The translations under genes were made by a program, and so were the position numbers. Below, in pieces: positions 56,339-64,000 of a stretch of DNA of 64,000 bases. The stretch's first letter is position 1; each line of letters begins with the position of its first letter. The notes beneath the pieces were generated by a model, which made no database searches, was not told where the DNA came from, and was given only the letters and a program-made list of their open reading frames with translations. Origin of the DNA: Diplonema japonicum (Eukaryota; Euglenozoa; Diplonemea; Diplonemida; Diplonemidae); NCBI GenBank assembly GCA_964019335.1, contig OZ025660.1:62001-126000 (forward strand), in the 5' to 3' direction.

Positions 56339-58249
56339 CTAGATCCTCCTGGAGAGGTATTCGTGCTCCTCTGCAACTTCCGCACGGAGTGGCTGCTGCG
56401 CTCTGTTCCTAATCGGGTGCCTCCTTGGCTTCGTGGGGTAGATAGCTGGGGGCTGTTTCGGTCGATCTATCTGAATTGTGTTGCACGCTAGATGTTTAAA
56501 AGTACACACCGTGGGACTCGGGTTCTTATAGATGCACTGGAAGTTGTTCTCTTTGGAATGATCATAGCTCTGCCCAGGAGGTGCTGGGAAGGCAGGCTCC
56601 ACGATGACCTTGATGAGGTCTGCCATCATGCCCTCCAGGAGGTACTCTGCTGAGGCAGGTGAACCGTTGATTTCAATGAGCCAAACCTTCATGTCCTCGT
56701 CAACCATGAAATCAAAACCGAAGAGCTGGAAGCATCCAAGGGTTGCTTCCCCTGACACGCCAGACTGCGTGAGCTTCCTCTTACTTGCCAGCAAGGATTC
56801 GATGATGATGCTGTTCACCTGTGGGAGCAGATCTCTCCTCAGGTCGCACTTATGTCCCGGGTAAGGCTTCTTTATCCTGTCCAAGTACTCTTGGAACTGC
56901 CCGTACCACATCTCGTTTCCTTCTTCAAATCTCCCGAAGTTCGGTCCAGTCTCTTGTATGCAGTGGTTCGTCAAGTGGGACAGTTCGTCGTCGAGGTTCG
57001 CCATCGAGAACTTCTCGCTCGCTGTGCGCATTACCCCTTCGCGGTACACATGGATGTCGAACTCGGGCGTCAGCACGCACCAGCTGCGCAGATCGAACTT
57101 CCTCCCATGAATCAAAAACGGCCTCTCGATGTACTTCTGCAGCACATACTGAGTTGCTTTCGAGTCTTCTTCCTTCGTGTTATCGATGTAGTCTAGTGTC
57201 TTGCTGATGGAGTCGAACACCTTGATCCCAATGCCCTTGTTTCTGTGAGAGGGCTTTGCAATCCATATATTGTGGCAGTAGCCTTTCATAGATTGAAAGG
57301 CGTCCATGAACTGGCGCCTCTCATCTGCACCAAATCTTTTGGCATTCAAGATGAACGTCTGCGGTGTGATGCTCCACGGGTCCGCCACACCATTCCGGAA
57401 AGTCTTGATCATAGCCGCTTTTAGTGTGAGGCACTTTGTCCCATTGTAACTGTTTGCAAGCCTCTTGCCCGCCTCGATTATGGCCTTCTTACCCCTCTGG
57501 TGCCGGTGCCAGTTAGCAGTGATCCTGTCCGTGACGTACCTGTCTTCAAGCAGCAAGCTCACCGAGGGTACCTGCCCATGGAGCGAGCGAGCTGCAGCGA
57601 CCTCGTTCCTGGCTGACACTGACACATCATTCCAAAAAGGCAGCTTAGCTAGCTGCCTTGCAATCTCAACAAAGACAGTGCCCGCCTTGCCGTTCAGATA
57701 GAATGAGTACGTGAAGCTGGGGACAGGTGCTGCAAGCGGGCCTCCATGAAGCAATCGAGTCAAAGAGCGTGAGCTGCCCCTGGGTGACAACGAAGGTGTT
57801 GAGGACCTTGAGGGGGCCGACCGTGTGGGTGTGTGGTCCTGCCTGTAGACCCTCGGGGTTACGACACGCTTGCGCTCCTCGCCTTCAGGGGATGCAGAGG
57901 TCCTCCGAGCAAGGGTTATGCTCCCCACGACGGACGGCCTCGATGGTAACATCTCTAGTGTGGACCTCCTGGCAGGCGAGGGCACATTGTGTCGAGAGGA
58001 GCTCCTCACAGTTCTCTGCAGTACTGGTGGGGAATGAGTGAAAAAGATCCCAGCGGGGGCCATTCCTTCAGTCACCACTATAGTGTTGCCTTCAGGCAGC
58101 CTTTTTGGCTTCCTTCCAGGTCTTTGCGAGGAAACAGCCGAAGTTGATCGCCTGACATGACCTGAAGCACTCCGCGGAGGTACCCGTACCCCTCCTGGTG
58201 TGGCGGACCGAATCGACCTCGAGGGGGTCGCTCCTCTTTTTGGAGGCAT
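56339..58249 (-). CDS. Tubulin-tyrosine ligase (TTL family)
   Basis: Two exons (intron 56471-56509, 39 nt, GTGTG, no in-frame stop) encode 623 residues. A Ser/Arg/Pro-rich N-terminal extension of about 180 residues is followed by the TTL fold: SFYLNGKAGTVFVEIAR, NIWIAKPSHRNKGIGI (ATP loop), QYVLQKYIERPFLI, KFDLRSWCVL, YREGVMRTASE, HLTNHCIQ, GRFEEGNEMWYGQFQEYL and QLFGFDFMVDEDMKVWLIEINGSP (metal/ATP site). The order and wording fit tubulin-tyrosine ligase itself better than the polyglutamylases. It ATP-dependently adds an amino acid to the tubulin C terminus and so marks microtubules. The basic C-terminal tail (KPRRHPIRNRAQQ) and N-terminal extension are lineage-specific. Confidence 0.93.
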   Translation of the reverse strand: MPPKRGATPSRSIRSATPGGVRVPPRSASGHVRRSTSAVSSQRPGRKPKRLPEGNTIVVTEGMAPAGIFFTHSPPVLQRTVRSSSRHNVPSPARRSTLEMLPSRPSVVGSITLARRTSASPEGEERKRVVTPRVYRQDHTPTRSAPSRSSTPSLSPRGSSRSLTRLLHGGPLAAPVPSFTYSFYLNGKAGTVFVEIARQLAKLPFWNDVSVSARNEVAAARSLHGQVPSVSLLLEDRYVTDRITANWHRHQRGKKAIIEAGKRLANSYNGTKCLTLKAAMIKTFRNGVADPWSITPQTFILNAKRFGADERRQFMDAFQSMKGYCHNIWIAKPSHRNKGIGIKVFDSISKTLDYIDNTKEEDSKATQYVLQKYIERPFLIHGRKFDLRSWCVLTPEFDIHVYREGVMRTASEKFSMANLDDELSHLTNHCIQETGPNFGRFEEGNEMWYGQFQEYLDRIKKPYPGHKCDLRRDLLPQVNSIIIESLLASKRKLTQSGVSGEATLGCFQLFGFDFMVDEDMKVWLIEINGSPASAEYLLEGMMADLIKVIVEPAFPAPPGQSYDHSKENNFQCIYKNPSPTVCTFKHLACNTIQIDRPKQPPAIYPTKPRRHPIRNRAQQPLRAEVAEEHEYLSRRI

Positions 58250-58472
58250 GCTACCTGTTATGGGGTTTGAAGGCTATTGCTGAAATAAAATAGAAACCCC
58301 TCCAAGACAGCAATCACCATTTATGGAACATGTTTCGACACGGCAGCACGCCACTGCCGCAAGGTGGTGCTTGGATACTGAGTTTCCAATTTAATAAAAA
58401 TATTTTTGTTTTTGTTAAGAACTGGCAGCAAATCCTATACACTCCAGAGTTAGGTTTCTTAGTTATCGAACA

Positions 58473-60327
58473 TCACTTCATGCTGTCATCGTCGCAGTCC
58501 TCGGTCGTCCCTGTCCCCGTGCCATCGGACTCTCGGTCGGCTTCCATGTCCTCCTCCTCCTCTTCTTCCTCCTCCTCTTCTTCTTCTTCTTCGCCGTGTT
58601 CCACATCTCTATGTTCTGTTTTTCGCAAGGATTGTATCTTCGGAACATCTGGCGACCAGATCCTTATTGCCTTATCATCTGAGCAGCTAGCAATGATGTC
58701 AGGATACCGTGCGTTCCACGCAACGCTGAGGGTTGAGGTGCTTAGTTATTACATAAGATTCATACCAGTTCACCATCTTGCTGTGACCTTCCAGAGACGT
58801 AAGCACTTCACCTGTCTTCTTGTGAAGTATCACCACCTTCCCGTCTTCGCTCCCTGACAACACGAAGTTCTGTGTCGCACCACCGAACACTGCACGCAGC
58901 ACGTACTTGAACTGTTTTATCCCATTGTACTTATGGACCATCCTTCGTAGCTGCAAGTCGTACAAATGGATGCACCCCTTCGACTCCTTCACGGAGATAC
59001 CGCACAACAAGTACCGCCCGCATGCAGACAGATCACACGAAGTTAGGTAGTCGTCCTCTTGTATAACGAAGACAACAGGGTCCACCTCAGGCTCACCTGC
59101 GTTCCTTCCACGTCCCGGCTCCAACGGCACCAGCGTTGTGCATGGCTCTGTCTTTGCCAGGTCGTAGCATATGATGCGCTTTTCCGAATCAATCGTGTAC
59201 ATGAGCTCCCCTGTCGAGGTGACGACCAGGTCCAAGACACGCGGGACGTACCACTTCTGCAGCAGCGTGCCATCTACGTTCCACTTCAGCACCCGCTTGT
59301 CAACGGCAGCAGAGAAGAAAGCCTTCCCATCAGGCATCCAGCACACAGCCGTTACATCATCGTTGTGCCCCGCAAAAGTCTGCAGCAGCGTGCCTGTGGC
59401 TACTTCCCAGCATTTCACTTTGTGATCATTTGAGCATGAGAGGATCTTTTTGTCATCAGGAGAAAAGGCAGTCTTCGTGATGCTGCCCCGGTGTGCCTTC
59501 AAGACGTGGTTGGCGTGCATTGCGGTGGAGTCCTTACGCTCAAGAAACGTGGCAAGGTCGTACAAGAGGAGGGTGGCGTCACGTGCACCACTGGCCAACC
59601 ATCTCCCGTTGTGGGAGAACTCGATGTGCCATACCTCGTCCTCATGGTCGTCGAGGAGCATCTGTGTGTACCTAGGCAGCGAAGAGTGGTCGCTCCTCAG
59701 GTCGTGCAACAGTGTGTGGTTCACAGACTTGTCGTTTAGATACATGCACCGCTCACGTTGATACTCCTGAGCCTGCTTCAACAGACTGCACAGCCTGTCT
59801 TCCTCCAGAAGGACTGAGCTGCTGATGTATTTCTGTATGCTTTTTAGCAGGTCTTTCCTGGAATGGCCGCGCCTCCCGTCCCAGTCTGCCCTCCCGTACA
59901 AGACGTCCTTCCCACCGCAGACGATCATCGTAGACAAGTGGTGCAGCTCTGCGCTGTCGTCACTGTGGGGGGTTACCTTGTTGCGCAGAATTCCAAGTGC
60001 AGCGACCTTGTTGCCTGCCTCAAGCTCCTCGAGGTACTGCTGCTTGTAGATGAGGAAGGCGATCCTCTTCTCGTGGGGTGCGTTGTCGATGTTTAGTTTA
60101 CTTATCGCTGTGAGAGCCTTGTCCCAGTCGCCGTCTAACACGCCCTCCCTGAAGGACGTAGCGTCCGGATTTTGTAACGCGACGCCGCTCTCCTCCTGCA
60201 GTACTGCCGCGCTTTTATTGTGCCCCAAGCCGTGCAGCAGTTGCATCGTCAGCCTGACTAGCTCTGCTTTATGTGCCGTGATATACGGGTCAGTGTGGCT
60301 AGGCATCTCACCGCCCTCTGCATCCAT
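58473..60327 (-). CDS. WDR26: WDR26/GID7, CTLH E3 ligase subunit
   Basis: Two exons (intron 58726-58765, 40 nt) encode 604 residues. Residues about 20-150 are LisH plus CTLH helices (ELVRLTMQLLHGLGHNKSAAVLQEES; FREGVLDGDWDKALTAI), then seven WD40 repeats (DEVWHIEFSHNGRWLASGARD, KTAFSPDDKKILSCSNDHKVKCWE, AVCWMPDGKAFFSAAVD). After splicing, VNCVAWNARYPDIIASCSDD then RIWSP completes the last blade exactly as in WDR26/GID7. This subunit helps the CTLH/GID ubiquitin ligase assemble and choose substrates. The tail is a Glu run encoded by TCC/TTC repeats (58549-58593). Start ATG 60327 is immediately preceded by CAG. Confidence 0.93.
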
Positions 60328-61308
60328 CTGAAGGGCTTCCTCCTGCACCCTGCGAACCTTCAGAGCACCACCCCCTGTACTAGGATAGGCCCGCCTTTTC
60401 CCTAGCCTTCCCAGTGTAACTATGTGTACTCCTGTGTGACGATGTATAGAGAGGAGTATCTATTGTGAATAACACTTAAGGACCCAGTGGCACACCAATG
60501 GCAGGAAGTAGGTGCAGTTCTCGCTATTTATTTCTTTCTCAAATAAAGGGACCTTCCGCTGCCGCCTTGCCTTGTTGTGCAACAGATCTTTTCGGATGTT
60601 AAGAAGAGAGGAGAGGAAAGGCACGCAGCAATGACAAAGGCACCGGGTCCGGGTAGAGTGGCGCTCTTGCACGTCATGCCCCCTCGCTCCGGTGCCTGTG
60701 TCTCAGCAGCAGCTTCCTTCTTTTTGTTTTGTTCTAAAAAAAGAAAGAAAGAATGAAGACAGGAAAAAAAAACCAAAATAATAACCCAAGACTAAGGCTA
60801 AGGGGGTCGTCGGGGCACTCAATCAACCGCTTTTAATTTCTTTTTTTCCACTTTTCTTTGCCCCTTCCCCTTCATTATCTGGTACTTTCCAAATTCCTCG
60901 TTTTCACCTTCTGTTTGTGTCACAAAGCAGAAAACTACAGGAAAACAACCACAAAATGAAGAGGGGAGGGGGGGGTGGAGAGATGGTTATTAAAAAAAAA
61001 CGAATTCAGCACCCCGCATTTGAACCACTATTAAAAGAAAGGGGCCAGAAGTTTAACAAAGAAGATCTAAGATCACGAAGAACAAAAAAAAAGATAAAAA
61101 ACGAGGCAGTGCAGGTAGGGAAGGACACGGGCCTCATGAGGGGTACACAGTTATTAAAAAAAAAAAAAAAAAAAAGAAAACAGGAGTTAGACGCCAACGA
61201 AAGGCTTTTTTTTTTTCTCTCTCTTTTTTTCTCTTCCCTTTTCTTGCTGCCTCTTCTTGAAGCACAAAGAAGCCTATAGTACGGCATACAGAGACAGTGC
61301 CCAGCGGG
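60328..61308. other. Homopolymer-rich intercistronic region
   Basis: About 980 nt without a supported gene, containing a 20-A run (61156-61175), T-rich tracts and short low-complexity ORFs. It separates WDR26 from VDAC and is long for this array, probably holding the VDAC 3' UTR and the WDR26 leader. Confidence 0.5.
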
Positions 61309-62232
61309 CTACGCCTCGGTGAACAGCAGCTCAGCACCCATCTTAAGGTCTGTGGGGCTGCATAAGGGACCTGAGGCGTGAAGCGTGCCAGTAATATGCT
61401 GCCACGTGCTGTGGTTGGTTTAAAAAAACGCATTTCTTTTTTTTTTTTTTTTCAGTGCGACATACTGCGAAAGCGAACCGGAACACTTGGCAGAGGAGCT
61501 TTTGCCCCCGTCGACCGCTAGGTGGACAGCGTTCTTCTTGTCAGCAGAAGCAAGTGCGAGCGCGGCGGTGCAGGTCCCGTTCTTCATATCCGCCTTCACC
61601 ACACCACGGACACCTTTGGAGGGTTCATATGAAGTGAAGATAGTAGGTTTTGACAACCCAACCTCACATGAGGGGGATGCCCACAGCGCACCAAGGAAGG
61701 AGTTTGAAGTGGGCTTCACCGCGATGACCGCCTTGTGTGACGCAAGCTTGGACTCAGCAACGACGGCCTCTGCCCCTGCCACAAAGGACCTATAAGAAGC
61801 TGTTGAGGAGAAAGTGAACATAGGAGCTGCAGGGATGGTGAGATTCGCATGTGCGACTACTCTGAGCGGCTTGAAGGATGTGATGTCGGTTTGCAAGACA
61901 GGGCCTTCGTTCTGCCCGAGCTTTATGTCGCCTCCTAGCGTGACGCCTTGGAAGGCACCACTGACCTTCACTCCAGCGGATGCCTTGCAGCCGTTTGCCT
62001 TCTGTGTCATGCACGGTAGCACTGTGACCTGCATGCCGTTCTTCTCCCACACGTTGATCTTCCCCTCAATTTTGCCCTCCATCTTTCCCTTGTTCACCCA
62101 GAAGACATCGTCGGTGTGCACGCCGTGTGCCTTCGTCTTGTGCCTTATGCTGAACTCCCTCCCGCCTGTCTTTGCTAGCACATCTTGAACAGGTCCCAGC
62201 AGCTCTTTGAAGGTAGGGGGGATGGCGGCCAT
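61309..62232 (-). CDS. Mitochondrial porin, VDAC family
   Basis: Two exons (intron 61409-61465, 57 nt, with 14-A and 7-T runs inside) encode 288 residues, the normal VDAC size. The start MAAIPPTFKELLGPVQDVL is the amphipathic N-terminal helix. The body is alternating beta strands (GREFSIRHKTKAHGV, VKVSGAFQGVTLGGDIKL, VVAHANLTIPAAPMFTFSSTASY). Splicing replaces a Lys-run readthrough by LSHTWQHITGTLHASG and the final strand LKMGAELLFTEA, the conserved C-terminal beta signal. It forms the voltage-dependent metabolite channel of the mitochondrial outer membrane. Upstream, CCCTGTCCCACTACAG precedes the ATG. It is the most upstream gene seen. Confidence 0.92.
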
Positions 62233-64000
62233 GTTTTCCCTGTTTTTATGAAACTGTAGTGGGACAGGGAATGAGAGGGGGGGGGAAAGAAAAAAAAGGA
62301 CAGAAATACAGAACCAGATGAAGTGAGAGAGAACAACAGAATGCACAACGCGTGATGGGGGGAGGGGTGCCCACCCAAGAAGAAAAACGGTATGAAAACC
62401 AATAGGGACACAACAACAGAGAAGAAAAACTAGCGGGTGGAGAGGGGGTCAGATGGGGCGTGGGCTACCTTTCCAATAAAAAAAAAAAAAAAGACTACCT
62501 CCAAAGAGAGATATTTTGTAGACCTAAAAATATAAAAAAAAAAGGAAACTGGAGTTTACCCCATAGACTTCAAAAAAAAGGGATTTTGCGTTACATAAGG
62601 TAATAATAAGGGAACACGTGTTATCACACTCTTCATCACCCCCCCAAAAAAACGGGGGGGGGAAATCAGAAAGAGAAGTGATACACAATCTTCTTTTTAT
62701 TCTAAGAAAAAAAAAGAGAGGAACTGGCTTGTTTTGCACGTGTCGGGTAGAAACCTGGATAAGTTCATAGCCGTATAAACACATTGCTAGCCTCCCCCCC
62801 CATTTGTTTAGACAAGCCAAACGACTCGCTCTTACAAAAAGAAAAAAAAGAGAAAAAAAATACATATGGACTGCCGGTATCAATAAATCAAATGGCCGAT
62901 TGTCAAAAGGAAACAATGGAGTGAGGGAGAGAGAGAGTGCACTATAGAAATACAGCCACGTAACAAGGTAGTTGCGGCCTTTAAGATCTTCTCCACCAAA
63001 AGCCCCCCTTAAAAAAAAAAAGACTCCATAATTGGCATTACGGTACATAATGACCTCTGATGGCGGCAGTGAATAGAAATAACAAGATATTAGGTAGAAC
63101 AAAAAAAAATTCTTTTGCTTGTACGTAACAATCACACTTTCTCCCCCTTAGTAGGGAAAAAAAAAAAAGTGGCCTCTTCTTTCTTATTCTTCCCCCTTTT
63201 CTTTTTCCTGCCTGTCTTTTTTCTTTTTCTTTTTCTTTTTTTTTTTTAGAGAAAGAAATGAAGTATAAAAAAATAGGAAAAAAATTATTTAAGCTTTCAC
63301 ACACATTTTGATTGGGGTGTGGGGGGGGGGGTTCTTTTTTCTTTTTCTCCCCCTCCCCAATCTTTTCTCTTTTTTTCTCGGGGAGAAATACAAAAAAAGA
63401 AGGGAGGGAAACTAGATTTCTTTGGGTTTGTTTGTGGGTTTAAAACACACTGCTAAAAACCCCTCCTTTCTTTTTTTTTTCTTCTTTTCGTTAGACAAAA
63501 AAAAAAGTATTATAAAAAGAAAAAGAACTGCTGGAAAAAAAACACTATGATAGGGGGGGAAATGTGTTTATAAAAAAACACTTGCTAATGGTAGAGAATC
63601 AGGAAATGTGAGTTGAAACGTGCAATTCTTAAAAAAAGCCCCTTCCACTCCACTGTGTCTCATTCTCTTACCTTCTATTCTCTCTTGGGTTAGTGGGGAG
63701 CGGGCTTTCGGAGGCCTTTATTTTCTTTCGTTTTTCTTGTATCCCTTTTCCTGTGAAAATAAGCCCGGCAACCCCGTTCTTTTTTTCTTTTTCTTTTTTT
63801 GTCTTTTTCTTTCTTCCTCAAAATGTAAAGTGTGCGCAGAAGCTTCTTTCTATTCTTGACCTTAAAAAAAAGGAATCGAAGGCAATGGGCCTGTAATACC
63901 TGTTGCATGCTGCTGGGAGCCTGTAGAAAATAAGCCCCAGCGACCTACCATGAATCCTTCTTCTTTTTTCGTTCTTTTTTTCCCCCTTCTTTTTTTCTAT
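62233..64000. other. Homopolymer-rich gene-free region
   Basis: 1.77 kb of A, T, G and C runs, with CTTTTT-type tracts and GGGGGGG blocks. Long minus ORFs here (such as 62524-63135) are made of Phe/Leu/Ser/Lys low complexity and have no domain, so I do not call them. Lying upstream of VDAC, the region could contain the start of the polycistronic unit or simply another long gap. Confidence 0.5.

Noticed and set aside
62524-63135. 203-residue minus-strand ORF
   Set aside because: Made of Phe/Leu/Ser low complexity from homopolymer DNA, no domain, no splice structure, no acceptor before a start.

Overview
The window looks like nuclear DNA of a free-living, flagellated protist. All but one doubtful gene lie on the minus strand: 31 genes in about 60 kb, read from high to low coordinates. 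Gaps between neighbours are often only 35-200 nt. Most genes carry tiny spliceosomal introns: I reconstructed about 58, of 29-64 nt, and about 40 of them start with GTATG. After splicing, every gene model with a defined start has a length divisible by three. Many gaps hold a pyrimidine tract and an AG a few bases before the ATG, as expected if a polycistronic transcript is cut up by trans-splicing. Two catalytically dead calpain-like proteins (one with a segment resembling the kinetoplastid calpain domain DUF1935) and a short mevalonate kinase of kinetoplastid type point the same way. Best inference: Euglenozoa, more likely a diplonemid or deep kinetoplastid relative than a trypanosomatid, because introns are abundant. 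Dinoflagellate relatives also have one-way gene arrays and cannot be excluded.

Layout: 1-1.6 kb, repeats and a possible plus-strand exon (a convergent strand switch). 1.6-9.3 kb: secreted RNase T2, a calponin-homology/EF-hand protein, nucleoporin ALADIN, an unknown protein, and a PUF RNA-binding protein. 9.6-19.4 kb: a type I membrane glycoprotein, a secreted endonuclease/exonuclease/phosphatase-fold enzyme and three cytoskeleton-like unknowns. 20.3-28.6 kb: CNOT9, a receiver-domain coiled-coil protein, a 57-residue protein, an O-fucosyltransferase-like enzyme, a WW-domain protein and mevalonate kinase. 28.7-38.7 kb: a Wntless-like/lipase fusion, two pseudo-calpains and an SR-rich coiled-coil protein. 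38.8-46.1 kb: cysteine desulfurase, a calmodulin-like protein, two SPFH/prohibitin-like proteins flanking a CCAR1/DBC1-like protein, a 67-residue protein and an RPA3-like protein. 46.2-56.0 kb: a 3,265-residue surface protein. 56.3-62.2 kb: tubulin-tyrosine ligase, WDR26/GID7 and the mitochondrial porin VDAC. 62.2-64 kb: homopolymer-rich DNA with no gene that I can support.

The genes do not form one pathway, as is usual for such arrays. Several themes recur: cytoskeleton and flagellum (CH/EF-hand protein, tubulin ligase, coiled coils, pseudo-calpains), mRNA decay (PUF and CNOT9, which cooperate in other eukaryotes), mitochondria (NFS1, VDAC, SPFH proteins), and the cell surface (giant protein, membrane glycoprotein, O-fucosyltransferase, Wls-lipase, secreted nucleases). 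The items most worth a second look are the Wls-lipase fusion, the giant surface protein whose module recurs in the smaller glycoprotein, the pseudo-receiver protein, the uniform micro-introns, and a perfect 36-nt hairpin inside the PUF coding sequence.
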